Source: Mycobacterium interjectum
Lineage (GTDB): Bacteria > Actinomycetota > Actinomycetes > Mycobacteriales > Mycobacteriaceae
Direction of reading: 5' to 3'
Length of the DNA: 64,000 nucleotides
Assembly: GCA_002102225.1 (NCBI GenBank)
Contig: LQPB01000052.1
Location: forward strand, 61,621 to 125,620
Shown: positions 17,755 through 29,177 of the stretch, one piece after another
Layout: every line of letters starts with the position of its first letter
Numbering within the stretch: the stretch's first letter is position 1
Made by a program: the position numbers and the translations under genes
The notes under the pieces: generated by a model
Told to the model about the DNA's origin: nothing
Seen by the model: the letters and a program-made list of their open reading frames with translations, nothing else
The model's database searches: none

Positions 17755-18627
17755 TCAGGAGGCCACGAGGACCTTGGCCAGGAAGTCGCGGATCAGCTCG
17801 GCGACTTCGTCCAGTGCCGACTCGAGCAGGAAGTGCCCCCCGTCGAGCAGGTGGATCTGCGCGTCGGGCAGGTCGTCGGCGAACGCCTCGGCGCCGGCCG
17901 GGCCGAAGATTTCGTCACCGCGGCCCCATACCGCCAACAGTGGCACCCGCGTCGCCCGGAAGTACTCGTGCAACCGCGGATAGAGCGGCGCGTTGGTGGC
18001 GTAGTCGCGCAGTAGCTTCAGCTGCACTGCGTCGTTGCCCGGACGCGATATCAGCGCGTAGTCGTGATACCAGGACTCGGGGTCCACCAGGGTCTCGTCG
18101 GCAACCCCGGTGACGTACTGCCACCGGGTGGCGTCCAGCGTGAGGAACTGTCGCACCGCGGCCTCGTTGTCGGGCGCGGGCTCAACTTGATAGGCCCGCA
18201 CCACCTTCCAGAAGCTCTCGACGAATCCCGCATCGTAGCCGTTGCCGTTCTGGGTGATGATCGCCGTGATGGCGGAGGGATCCCGCAGCGCCAGCCGCCA
18301 GCCGATCGGGGCGCCGTAGTCCTGTACGTACATGGCGTATCGGTCGACGCCGAGCGTGCGCAGCAGGCCCGCGGTCAGGTCGGTGAGCGCGTCGAACGTG
18401 TAATCGAAGTGCTCGACGGGCGGCGCGTCCGACAGTCCGAAGCCCAGGTGGTCGGGCGCGATCACATGGTAGCGGTCGGCCAGCGCCGGCAGGAGTCCGC
18501 GGAACATGTATGAGCTGGTGGGAAATCCGTGCAACAGAACCAGCGCGGGCGCCCCCGCGTCGCCGGCCTCGCGGAAGAACAACCGATGACCGTCAACGGT
18601 GGTGTAGCGATGATGAACCGTCGCCAT
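17755..18627 (-). CDS. Alpha/beta hydrolase, haloalkane dehalogenase/epoxide hydrolase-like
   Basis: A 290-residue alpha/beta hydrolase. The oxyanion motif LHGFPTSSYMFRGL is at about 38-51, and the nucleophile is Asp in YVQDYGAPIGWRLA near 104, the form found in haloalkane dehalogenases and epoxide hydrolases, not Ser. The catalytic His is in DGGHFLLES near 268. ATG at 18627 follows GAAGGGG; the longer frame upstream is rejected. CTGGGTT-ACAC-AACCCAG at 18684-18701 lies in its promoter, tying it to the tandem TetR regulators. Confidence 0.87.
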   Translation of the reverse strand: MATVHHRYTTVDGHRLFFREAGDAGAPALVLLHGFPTSSYMFRGLLPALADRYHVIAPDHLGFGLSDAPPVEHFDYTFDALTDLTAGLLRTLGVDRYAMYVQDYGAPIGWRLALRDPSAITAIITQNGNGYDAGFVESFWKVVRAYQVEPAPDNEAAVRQFLTLDATRWQYVTGVADETLVDPESWYHDYALISRPGNDAVQLKLLRDYATNAPLYPRLHEYFRATRVPLLAVWGRGDEIFGPAGAEAFADDLPDAQIHLLDGGHFLLESALDEVAELIRDFLAKVLVAS

Positions 18628-18683
18628 GATGTCCCCTTCGTTGGCCATGGACGCTCTGGCCGCCAACGGCCGTCCTCGCATTT

Positions 18684-18701
18684 CTGGGTTACACAACCCA
18701 G
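18684..18701. promoter_or_regulatory. Operator-like palindrome upstream of the hydrolase gene
   Basis: CTGGGTT-ACAC-AACCCAG is a perfect 7 bp inverted repeat 57 bp before the hydrolase ATG. It shares the TGGGTT/AACCCA half-site with 16279-16298 although the spacing differs (4 against 6 nt). Confidence 0.7.
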
Positions 18702-18814
18702 TATGCACCAGAAGCGGCGACTCGCAATAGTCTGGGCACAAGTTGCCCTGCACGCCGTGCGGGCATAGTGTGGGTCGATTATCCCGGGTCGACCACGCTG
18801 CGGGCGGTGACACA

Positions 18815-20515
18815 GTGGGCAAGCTTGTTTCGGTCAACGTGGGCATGCCGAAGGACGTCCAATGGCGTGACCAAGTGGTTTACACCGGGATTTGGAAGGC
18901 CCCGGTCGGAGGGCCGGTCATGGCGCGCCGCCTCAACCTCGACGGTGACGGCCAAGGCGACCTCGGCGGCCACGGCGGCGAACAACGCGCGGTCATGGTC
19001 TATCAGGTTGAGTCGTACGATTTTTGGAGAGACTACCTGGGTCGCGACGACCTGGAAGTGGGCCAGTTCGGCGAAAACTTCACCATCGCCGGGCTCTCCG
19101 ACGACGAGGTCTGCATCGGCGACCGCTACCGCATCGGCGAGGCGGAATTCGAGGTCACCCAGCCGCGGGTCACCTGCTTTCGCGTCGGCATGCGCCTGGG
19201 CGAACCCAAGATGCCGAATCTTCTTGTCTCCCAGCATCGCCCGGGATTCTACTTCCGGGTGATCAGCGAGGGGACGGTTCGAGCCGGCGACGACATCGTG
19301 CGGACCCGGCGTGGCCGTCACGAGCTCAGCGTCGCCGACGTCGACGCGCTGTTGTACCTGCCCAACCGCAACGCCGAACTACTTCGGAAAATCGTCGACG
19401 TCCCGGAGCTCAGCCCGGGCTGGCAACAGTCATTCCGTGACATGCTGGCCGAACCCGCAAGCGCGGCAGCAGAAATCGGTGGCGAACCGCGGTGGGACGG
19501 ATTTCTTCCGTTGCGGGTCAGCCAGATACGCCGGGAAACTCCGGACGTGCTGTCGATCCTCCTCGAGTCCGAGGACCATGCCGCGCTGCCGCCGCCGCTT
19601 CCCGGCCAATACCTGCCCGTGCGGCTCGCCGGAGCGGGCCAGCCGGCGCCGCTGCGCAGCTACTCGCTGTCGGGTGATCCCGCCACGGGGATTTACCGGA
19701 TCAGCGTCAAACGCGAAGAACACGGCCTGGTGAGCGCCTGGCTGCACGCCCACATCCAGCCGGGCGCGGTGATCGACGCGGCCGCGCCGCGCGGCGACTT
19801 CTATCTGACCGACGACCGCAGACCGGTCGTCCTCTTTTCGGCGGGAATCGGAGCTACGCCCGTCCTGGCGATGCTGCATGCGCTGTCGGCCTCCGGTAGC
19901 GGTCGCGACGTGTGGTGGTTGCACACCAGCCGTAATCCCGAAACCGAGCCATTCGCAACCGAAGTCACCACCCTCATCGACTCACTGCCCCACGCTCATC
20001 GTCACGTCTTCTACACCGAGACACAGGGGCGTCTCAACCAAGAGTCGATCGCTGCCCTACGCCTGCCGATTGATGCCGCCGTTTACCTGTGCGGCCCAAC
20101 GCAATTCATGGCCGACATCCGCGAGTGCCTCACCGCCCTGGGCTTCGACGCCGCTCACATTCACAGCGAGCTCTTCGGTGCCCGGCCCGCGATCAACCCG
20201 GGTGTTGTCGAAACCGGGGAACGCAGAGCGCCCCACCCACCCGAGGGCACGCCGGGCACCGGACCGTCGATCAGCTTCGCGCGCAGCGGGCTGACGGTCG
20301 ACTGGTCAACGGACTACGCGAGTATCCTCGACCTCGCCGAAGCGTGCGACGTGCCGACCCGGTTCTCCTGCCGAAGCGGGGTGTGTCACATCTGCGTCAC
20401 CGGCGTCGTTTCCGGCACGACGACATACGTGCAGGCACCGCTGGAGGAGCCCGGGGAGGGCGAGGTGCTGATCTGCTCGGCCGCGCCGGAAAGCGACCTA
20501 GTCCTGGACCTCTGA
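18815..20515 (+). CDS. MOSC domain-ferredoxin reductase-2Fe-2S ferredoxin fusion
   Basis: A 566-residue three-part protein. Residues 1-165 are a MOSC domain (DLGGHGGEQRAVMVYQ, QFGENFTI, TCFRVGMRLG with the conserved Cys). Residues about 230-460 are a flavin/NAD(P)H reductase (RSYSLSG flavin site, GIGATPVLAML nucleotide site). The C-terminal 85 residues are a plant-type ferredoxin with CRSGVCHIC and a last Cys in LICSAAP. The order suggests electrons pass from NAD(P)H through flavin and 2Fe-2S to a sulfur- or molybdenum-linked site on MOSC. GTG at 18815 is chosen because the MOSC domain begins there. Confidence 0.87.
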   Translation: MGKLVSVNVGMPKDVQWRDQVVYTGIWKAPVGGPVMARRLNLDGDGQGDLGGHGGEQRAVMVYQVESYDFWRDYLGRDDLEVGQFGENFTIAGLSDDEVCIGDRYRIGEAEFEVTQPRVTCFRVGMRLGEPKMPNLLVSQHRPGFYFRVISEGTVRAGDDIVRTRRGRHELSVADVDALLYLPNRNAELLRKIVDVPELSPGWQQSFRDMLAEPASAAAEIGGEPRWDGFLPLRVSQIRRETPDVLSILLESEDHAALPPPLPGQYLPVRLAGAGQPAPLRSYSLSGDPATGIYRISVKREEHGLVSAWLHAHIQPGAVIDAAAPRGDFYLTDDRRPVVLFSAGIGATPVLAMLHALSASGSGRDVWWLHTSRNPETEPFATEVTTLIDSLPHAHRHVFYTETQGRLNQESIAALRLPIDAAVYLCGPTQFMADIRECLTALGFDAAHIHSELFGARPAINPGVVETGERRAPHPPEGTPGTGPSISFARSGLTVDWSTDYASILDLAEACDVPTRFSCRSGVCHICVTGVVSGTTTYVQAPLEEPGEGEVLICSAAPESDLVLDL

Positions 20516-20529
20516 AGGCCTTCGAGCCG

Positions 20530-21270
20530 CTACGGGGCGATCGCGAGTTGGCCGCCCGTAGCGTGCAAGACGGCGCCGTTGATGTAGCTGGCGTCCGGCG
20601 AGCCGAGAAAGACGACCGCGCTGGCGATCTCGCGAGCGTCGGCCGGCCGGCCCAGGGCCGTGGTTGCGCCCAGCCCTTCGACCAAGCCCGGCAGCACGTT
20701 GGCACCCGGTGTGTCGGTCGGGCCCGCGGCCAACGCATTCACCCGCACCCCCGAGTTGCCGAACTCGTCCGCCCACACGCGCGTCAGCTGTTCGAGGGCG
20801 GCCTTGCTCGCTCCGTAGATGCCGGCTCCGCGCGCCGCCACCGAAGCTGCGAGGGTACTGACGTTGACCACAGCCCCACCGCCGCGTTGGGCCATCGCCG
20901 GCGCAAGTTGCTGGACCAGGATGAACGGCGCGCGGATGTTGACGTTTACATGCTCGTCGAAGGTTGCGTCGTCGGTATCACTGGTTCCGCCGAACTTATA
21001 GATGCCGGCGTTGTTGATCAAGATGTCGACCGTTCCCGCCTCGGCGGCCAACCGGCGTACGTCATCGGCGTCGCCTAGGTCCGCGGCGATGAAACGGGCT
21101 TTGCCGCCCGAACTTTCGATTTCGCGCACGACCTCGGCGCCGCGCTCCGCATCGCGCCCGTGTACGACGACTTCGGCACCGCGATCCGCGAGTTGCAGCG
21201 CTATTGCGCGGCCGATCCCAGACGTGGCGCCGGTCACCAGAGCGGTCGAGCCGGCGAATGCTGCACCCAT
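20530..21270 (-). CDS. Short-chain dehydrogenase/reductase
   Basis: A 246-residue classical SDR. Cofactor motif TGATSGIG is near residue 14, NNAG near 87, the catalytic Ser in VVNVSTLAAS and Tyr-Lys in YGASK near 150. HGRDAE after the second strand suggests NADPH preference. ATG at 21270 has AAGGCAGG upstream. It converges with the MOSC fusion gene, 14 bp away. The substrate is unknown. Confidence 0.9.
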   Translation of the reverse strand: MGAAFAGSTALVTGATSGIGRAIALQLADRGAEVVVHGRDAERGAEVVREIESSGGKARFIAADLGDADDVRRLAAEAGTVDILINNAGIYKFGGTSDTDDATFDEHVNVNIRAPFILVQQLAPAMAQRGGGAVVNVSTLAASVAARGAGIYGASKAALEQLTRVWADEFGNSGVRVNALAAGPTDTPGANVLPGLVEGLGATTALGRPADAREIASAVVFLGSPDASYINGAVLHATGGQLAIAP

Positions 21271-21337
21271 CAAAACCTGCCTTCGGGAAAGACGTTCACT
21301 TGCTTTTCCCGAAGCAGTGGCGCGACGACATTTATTC

Positions 21338-22135
21338 CTACGGGGCCAGGCAGACCGACGCTTCGGCGGTGTAGCACAAAAACGTCAGGGTCTCCTGCAG
21401 ATAGAGCTGCACGGACTCGGCGTCGTGGCTGAGGTACCCGATCGCGACGTCGGTGCCGAGTTGCAGGTCGAAGTCGCCGCCACGGGTGGTCAGCACGAAG
21501 GCGCCGTCGATGGCCGGTGCCCAGATGATGTCCCCGTCCACCAATCGGTTCAGGTGCTCGCGGATGGGATATCCGTGTTCGGTGGTCTCGCTGACCTTGG
21601 TGTAGACGTCTGCGGCCAACAGCACCGAGTACGGGCCGTCGACCCCGGCCAGCCGGAGGCCGGTCAACGCCTGCGAGATGGCATCGGGCATGTCGCGGGG
21701 GTCCTCGGGCAGCTTCAGCGGCGCGTTGGAGCTGCAGCTGCGGATGCCGTCGATCGACCCGGCCGCGTAGCCCTCGAAGATGGCGCGGTCCTCCACGAAC
21801 GCCAACTTTTTGGCAGCGGCTTTGACCGGGTCCCAATCGGAGTCCTGCGCGCCGCGCTCGACGTTGTCGATCTCGTAGCGGGACAGGGTGAACGGAACCC
21901 GCAGGCGGACAAGGGGTTTGCTAGCCCGCAGGTGGGCCTCCACGCCGTCGGTGGGGGCCTCGACGTCGAGCAGCCGGCCGGTGCTGACCGCCGCGGTGAC
22001 CGGTCCGCCGGGGTCGCTGACGTCAACGACGCGCCGCCCGGCGATGTGACGCTTGAAGGTTCTGGTGGCCTCCAATTCTATTTCGGCCCAGGCGACTTCG
22101 GTGACCGGTGCCAGGTCGCGGTAGAGGTTGTTCAT
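21338..22135 (-). CDS. Type 1 encapsulin shell protein (CFP29-like)
   Basis: A 265-residue protein with the HK97-like encapsulin sequence from MNNLYRDLAPVTEVAW through DGIRSCSSN and DVYTKVSETTEHGYP to LYLQETLTFLCYTAEASV. It is the orthologue of M. tuberculosis Rv0798c (CFP29). Copies assemble into an icosahedral shell that encloses cargo enzymes. Its ATG overlaps the TGA of the upstream DyP peroxidase gene by one base, so shell and cargo are translationally coupled. The size fits the 60-subunit (T=1) class known for this family. Confidence 0.96.
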   Translation of the reverse strand: MNNLYRDLAPVTEVAWAEIELEATRTFKRHIAGRRVVDVSDPGGPVTAAVSTGRLLDVEAPTDGVEAHLRASKPLVRLRVPFTLSRYEIDNVERGAQDSDWDPVKAAAKKLAFVEDRAIFEGYAAGSIDGIRSCSSNAPLKLPEDPRDMPDAISQALTGLRLAGVDGPYSVLLAADVYTKVSETTEHGYPIREHLNRLVDGDIIWAPAIDGAFVLTTRGGDFDLQLGTDVAIGYLSHDAESVQLYLQETLTFLCYTAEASVCLAP

Positions 22136-23151
22136 CAAGTGGTTCCTTTCAGGCTGCCGATCGCGAGTGAGCCGTCATCAGATGCCGGTGTGACTGGCCG
22201 CGCCGTCGCCGCCGGGGCCGGCAACGGCGGTGGGTCGTCCAGGAAGTCGACGGTTGGGGAGAAGAACAGTCCGCCGGTGACCGCGGTCGAGAAGTCCAGG
22301 ATGCGGTCGGTGTTGCCGGGCGGATCGCCGAGGAACATGTTCTCCAGCATCTGCTCGGTAACCCGCGGCGTCCGTGAATACCCGATGAAGTAGGTGCCGT
22401 ATTCGCCCTTGCCCAGCTCCCCGAAGGGCATGTTGTGTCGCACGATCTTCAGCTCGGTGCCGTCGTCGTCGGTGATGACGTTGAGGGCGATGTGGGCGTT
22501 GGCCGGCTTGTCATCGTCGCTCAATTCGATGTCTTCCAGCTTGGTCCGGCCGATCACCAGCTCCTGCTCGGTGACCGACAGCGAGTTCCACGCTGACATG
22601 TCGTGCACGTATTTCTGCACGTGCACATAGCACGAGCCGGCGAAGTCGGGGTCCTCGTCACCGATGGTGGTGGCGCTGACGGCCAGTGGGCCGTCGGGAT
22701 TTTCGGTGCCGTCGACGAACCCCAGCAGGTCGCGGTTGTCGAAGTAGCGGAAACCGTGTACCTCGTCGACCACGCTGACCGCGCCCGCCATCGCCCGCAG
22801 GATGCGGTCGGCCAGCTCGAAACAGACGTCCAAGCTCTCGGCCCGGATGTGCAACAACAGGTCTCCGGGCGTGGCCGGGGCGGTGTGGCGCGGCCCGTTG
22901 AGGGCGACGAACCGATGCAGTTCGGCGGGGCGCGGCCCGGAAAACAGGCGATCCCAGGCGTCGGAGCCGATCGAGGCGATCGCCGACAACCGTTTCGTCG
23001 GCTCGCGGAAGCCGATCGCGCGCACCAACCCGGAGATCTCCGGCAGCGCGTCGCGCACCGTCGCCTCCCCGCCCTCGTCGATGGTGAGAACGAGGAACAT
23101 GGCGGCGGGTGTCAACGGCTGGAGGATGGGTTGCGGCTGGACCGGAGGCAC
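22135..23151 (-). CDS. Dye-decolorising peroxidase, encapsulin cargo
   Basis: A 338-residue haem peroxidase, orthologue of Rv0799c. The DyP motif GFVDGTENP (distal Asp) is near residue 150, and the haem-ligand region is IVRHNMPFG near 225. The C-terminus carries a flexible Pro/Ala linker then DGSLAIGSLKG, the cargo-loading peptide that docks inside encapsulin. GTG at 23151 matches the start of homologues (PPVQPQPIL); the frame is open upstream to 23238 but overlaps the divergent pepC start. It is the first gene of the two-gene nanocompartment operon. Confidence 0.95.
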   Translation of the reverse strand: MPPVQPQPILQPLTPAAMFLVLTIDEGGEATVRDALPEISGLVRAIGFREPTKRLSAIASIGSDAWDRLFSGPRPAELHRFVALNGPRHTAPATPGDLLLHIRAESLDVCFELADRILRAMAGAVSVVDEVHGFRYFDNRDLLGFVDGTENPDGPLAVSATTIGDEDPDFAGSCYVHVQKYVHDMSAWNSLSVTEQELVIGRTKLEDIELSDDDKPANAHIALNVITDDDGTELKIVRHNMPFGELGKGEYGTYFIGYSRTPRVTEQMLENMFLGDPPGNTDRILDFSTAVTGGLFFSPTVDFLDDPPPLPAPAATARPVTPASDDGSLAIGSLKGTT

Positions 23152-23191
23152 TCTGGCAACCCTAGCGTGAAGTCCTCGGCGCCCGACAGCC

Positions 23192-24460
23192 ATGATGGTC
23201 AACATGCCGGCCAGCGCCGCAGGCCTCTGCGATTTCATCGACGCGTCCCCGTCGCCGTTTCACGCCTGCGCGACGGCGGCGGCCCGGCTGGCCGGTTCCG
23301 GCTACGCCGAACTCAGCGAGGCCGACCGCTGGCCCGAGCAACCCGGCCGCTATTTCATCGTGCGCGCCGGGTCGCTGGTTGCCTGGAATTCCGAGGGGGC
23401 CGACGGTCCCTTCCGGATCGTCGGCGCGCACACCGACAGCCCCAACCTGCGGGTCAAGCAGCATCCGGACCGGCTGGTCGCCGGTTGGCGCGTGGTGGCG
23501 CTGGAGCCGTACGGCGGCGCGTGGCTGAACTCCTGGCTGGACCGCGATCTGGGTATCAGCGGGCGGCTGTCGGTGCGGGACGGGAACGGAATCGACCATC
23601 GGCTGGTCCGGATCGACGACCCGATCCTGCGGGTGCCGCAGCTGGCGATCCATTTGGCCGAGGACCGCAAATCGGTGACCCTGGACCCGCAGCGACATGT
23701 CAACGCGGTCTGGGGCGTTGGGGAACAACGGGGTTCGTTCCTGGACTTCGTCGCCGGGCGGGCCGGGGTGGCGGCGTCGGACGTGCTGTCCGCCGACCTG
23801 ATGACGCACGACCTGACCGCGTCGGCGGTGATCGGCGCCGACGCCAGCCTGGTTAGCGCGCCCCGGCTGGACAACCTGGCGAGCTGCTATGCGGGGACGG
23901 AAGCGCTGTTGGACGCCGAGCCGCGGGGCTTTGTGCCGGTGTTGGCGCTCTTCGATCACGAGGAGGTCGGGTCGACCTCTGACCGCGGCGCGCAGTCCAA
24001 CCTGCTGAGCACCGTGCTGGAACGCATCGTGCTCGCGGGCGGCGGGAACCGGGAAGACTTCCTGCGCCGGCTGCCGGCGTCGCTGTTGGCTTCGGCCGAC
24101 ATGGCGCACGCCACCCACCCCAACTACCCGGAACGGCACGAGCCCGGCCACCTGATCGAGGTGAACGCCGGGCCGGTGCTCAAGGTGCACCCCAATCTGC
24201 GCTATGCCACCGACGGGCGCACCGCGGCGGCGTTCGAGCTGGCCTGCCGGCAGGCCGGGGTGGTACTGCAACGTTACGAGCACCGCGCCGACCTGCCGTG
24301 CGGCTCGACGATCGGGCCGCTGGCCGCCGCGCGCACCGGCATCCCGACCGTCGATGTCGGGGCCCCACAGCTGGCCATGCATTCCGCGCGGGAGTTGATG
24401 GGCGCGCAGGACGTGGCCGCCTATTCGGCGGCGCTGCAAGCCTTTCTGTCGCCGCGCTGA
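23192..24460 (+). CDS. pepC: M18-family aminopeptidase
   Basis: A 422-residue M18 metallo-aminopeptidase, orthologue of Rv0800. It removes N-terminal, mainly acidic, residues from peptides in the cytosol using two zinc ions. Metal-site motifs include [13 protein letters not shown] (about 75-87), [18 protein letters not shown] near 253 with the catalytic Glu pair, and a final QLAMHSARE His. Start could be any of ATG 23192, 23195 or 23204; no strong ribosome site separates them. It is divergent from the DyP gene with a 40 bp gap that must hold both promoters. Confidence 0.92.
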   Translation: MMVNMPASAAGLCDFIDASPSPFHACATAAARLAGSGYAELSEADRWPEQPGRYFIVRAGSLVAWNSEGADGPFRIVGAHTDSPNLRVKQHPDRLVAGWRVVALEPYGGAWLNSWLDRDLGISGRLSVRDGNGIDHRLVRIDDPILRVPQLAIHLAEDRKSVTLDPQRHVNAVWGVGEQRGSFLDFVAGRAGVAASDVLSADLMTHDLTASAVIGADASLVSAPRLDNLASCYAGTEALLDAEPRGFVPVLALFDHEEVGSTSDRGAQSNLLSTVLERIVLAGGGNREDFLRRLPASLLASADMAHATHPNYPERHEPGHLIEVNAGPVLKVHPNLRYATDGRTAAAFELACRQAGVVLQRYEHRADLPCGSTIGPLAAARTGIPTVDVGAPQLAMHSARELMGAQDVAAYSAALQAFLSPR

Positions 24461-24474
24461 CCTACGATCCGGCC

Positions 24475-24822
24475 ATGACGCTCAACGTAGAAATGGTCAC
24501 CTTCGACTGCAGCGATCCCGCGGGGCTGGCCGGTTGGTGGGCCGAGCAGTTCGGTGGGACGACGCACGTCATCCTCGCCGAGGAGTTCGTCGCGGTGATT
24601 TTTCCGGAAGGGCTGCGGCTCGGCTTCCAGAAGGTGCCGGATCCCACGCCCGGAAAGAACCGGGTGCACCTCGACTTGGGTGCGGCCGACGTCGACGCCG
24701 AGGTGGCGCGGCTGACGGCGGCCGGGGCAACCGAACTGGGACGGCACAACTTCGGTGACAAATTCCGCTGGGTGGTGCTGGCCGATCCCGAGGGCAACGC
24801 CTTTTGCGTGGTGCGCCAGTGA
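24475..24822 (+). CDS. VOC-fold glyoxalase-like protein (Rv0801-like)
   Basis: A 115-residue single VOC module, the length of Rv0801. It shows FDCSDPAGLAGWWAEQFGG, GFQKVPDPTPGKNRVHLDL in two parts (GFQKVPDPTPGKN, RVHLDLGAADV) and a C-terminal LADPEGNAFCVV. The His-Glu metal ligands of glyoxalase I are only partly kept, so enzymatic activity is uncertain. TACGAT sits 6 nt before the ATG, giving a possible leaderless start. The stop codon is the first base of a large inverted repeat. Confidence 0.85.
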   Translation: MTLNVEMVTFDCSDPAGLAGWWAEQFGGTTHVILAEEFVAVIFPEGLRLGFQKVPDPTPGKNRVHLDLGAADVDAEVARLTAAGATELGRHNFGDKFRWVVLADPEGNAFCVVRQ

Positions 24823-24914
24823 GTGTGCGCCCACGGCGTTCGGTGTGCGCGTAGGGCGGGAAAATCGCCGGATTTTCGCCGTCGGCGCACACATAAGTAC
24901 GTGAGCGCACACTC
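24821..24914. terminator. Three-tier nested inverted repeat at a convergent junction
   Basis: Outer arms GAGTGTGCGC (24821-24830) and GCGCACACTC (24905-24914), middle arms GTGTGCGC (24843-24850) and GCGCACAC (24885-24892), and inner arms GAAAATC (24860-24866) and GATTTTC (24871-24877) around a GCCG loop are all perfect. The 94 bp structure lies between the stops of the VOC and SnoaL-like genes, so it can act as a two-way terminator. It may be a dispersed repeat of the genome. Confidence 0.7.
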
Positions 24915-24930
24915 GAGCCCCGGCCGCCGT

Positions 24931-25326
24931 TCAGCCCCGGGGGAGGATCGGCGGGTCGTAGCGGATCACGTTCTCCACGACGATCCCGTCGCGGGTGCGA
25001 ACCCGGTCGATCCCGCGGATGCGGAACGGCCCGTCGGGCCCGGTACCCCGGCCGACGTAGTGCAAAAACACCAGCTCCTCACCCGCGACGGGGCCGGGCA
25101 CGGTGGCGCTGTCGATGACCTCGAGCTTCAAATCCGGTGCGGCGTCGAGTATTTCGGCGATCTTGGCCGTGTAGGGCTCGATGCCCCGGACCGGTTCGGC
25201 ATCGCCCGGCCAGTAGCCCACGATGTCGTCGGCCAGGATGTCGAAGCCGCGCGACATGGTGGGCGCCGCCCAGTACGCGGCGAACACCTCGGCGCTGAAC
25301 TTGGGGACGGATTGGATGTCGGTCAT
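24931..25326 (-). CDS. SnoaL-like (NTF2-fold) protein
   Basis: A 131-residue NTF2-fold protein: an N-terminal helix FAAYWAAPTMSRGFDILADDIVG (FAAYWAAPTM, FDILADDIVGYWPG), then GIEPYTAKIAEILDAAPDL and strands ending RVRTRDGIVVENVIRYDPP. Such proteins are isomerases, hydratases or carriers of polyketide or steroid-like compounds. ATG at 25326 follows AAGGAGG 5 nt upstream. It is divergent from the MmyB-type regulator at 25452, and this arrangement usually marks the regulator's target. Confidence 0.85.
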   Translation of the reverse strand: MTDIQSVPKFSAEVFAAYWAAPTMSRGFDILADDIVGYWPGDAEPVRGIEPYTAKIAEILDAAPDLKLEVIDSATVPGPVAGEELVFLHYVGRGTGPDGPFRIRGIDRVRTRDGIVVENVIRYDPPILPRG

Positions 25327-25451
25327 CGTTCCTCCTTGGGTCGGGCGCTCCGATCGAGCGCGTCCCGCCAAGCGTGTCGCGGCGGCGTGCGGCGGCACAA
25401 TTACCTCCGAGGTCATCGCTACCGGTACACCGGCGTGGTTACCGTGGCTTG
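25327..25451. promoter_or_regulatory. Divergent promoter region between SnoaL-like and MmyB-type genes
   Basis: The 125 bp gap lies between two start codons. It contains AAGGAGG of the minus-strand gene at its left and CGCTACCGGTACACCGGCG with the palindrome ACCGGT and flanking CACCGGCG near 25420-25436. The regulator probably binds here; no site can be proved by eye. Confidence 0.35.
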
Positions 25452-26243
25452 GTGAGCCACGCGGCGGTCGGTGCCCTGTTGCGCGAATGGCGGGAGCGTC
25501 GACGCGTGAGTCAGCTCGACCTGTCGCTGACCGTCGGGGTGTCGGCGCGGCACCTGAGCTTCATCGAGACGGGGCGCTCGCGCCCCAGCCCGGAGATGGT
25601 GCTCGCCCTCGCCGAGGGTCTCGACGTTCCGCTGCGCGAGCAAAACACGCTGCTGCTTGCGGCCGGCTTCGCGCCCCGTTACCCGTCGCGTCCGCTGGAG
25701 GATGCCGCGCTGTCCCCGGCCCGCGACGCGGTGCAGCGCCTCCTCGATGCCCACGACCCCTACCCCGGCATCGTGATCGACCGCTGCTGGAACATCGTGG
25801 GAACCAATACCGCCGCGTCCGCGCTGACCGCGGGCCTGCCCGACGATCTGCTCGGCCCACCGGCCAACGTCTACCGGCTGTCGCTGCACCCCGACGGCCT
25901 CGCCGGGCGGACCCTGAATTTCCCCGAGTGGGCGGGTTATCTGCTGCACCAGCTCCGGCGCACGATCGCGCTCACCGGCGACCCGGGGTTGCAGGCGCTC
26001 GACGACGAGGTGCGCGGGTATCCGGGGGTCGCGGGCGCCGCCACGGCGCGCGGCGCGTCACCGGACGGCGCCGGCGGGCTGCTCATCCCCTTCGTGCTGG
26101 ACGTCGGCGGGGGGCAACCGCTGTCGATGTTCACCACGCTGACGACGTTCGGGACCCCACTCGATGTCACGCTCGCCGAATTGGCCGTCGAGCTGTTCTA
26201 TCCGGCCGACGCCGAAAGCGCCAGGCTGCTGCGCGGCAGGTAG
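25452..26243 (+). CDS. XRE-family regulator with MmyB-like ligand domain
   Basis: A 263-residue regulator. Residues 5-65 form a Cro/CI-type helix-turn-helix (VSQLDLSLTVGVSARHLSF then IETGRSRPSPEMV). The rest is the MmyB-like PAS-type ligand domain, recognised by NIVGTNTAASAL and a late FGTPLDVTLAELAVELFYP, which in known members binds fatty acids. GTG at 25452 gives the normal N-terminus. Members generally control the divergent neighbour gene, here the SnoaL-like protein. Confidence 0.9.
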   Translation: MSHAAVGALLREWRERRRVSQLDLSLTVGVSARHLSFIETGRSRPSPEMVLALAEGLDVPLREQNTLLLAAGFAPRYPSRPLEDAALSPARDAVQRLLDAHDPYPGIVIDRCWNIVGTNTAASALTAGLPDDLLGPPANVYRLSLHPDGLAGRTLNFPEWAGYLLHQLRRTIALTGDPGLQALDDEVRGYPGVAGAATARGASPDGAGGLLIPFVLDVGGGQPLSMFTTLTTFGTPLDVTLAELAVELFYPADAESARLLRGR

Positions 26244-29173
<2,930 letters not shown>

Positions 29174-29177
29174 GGCC

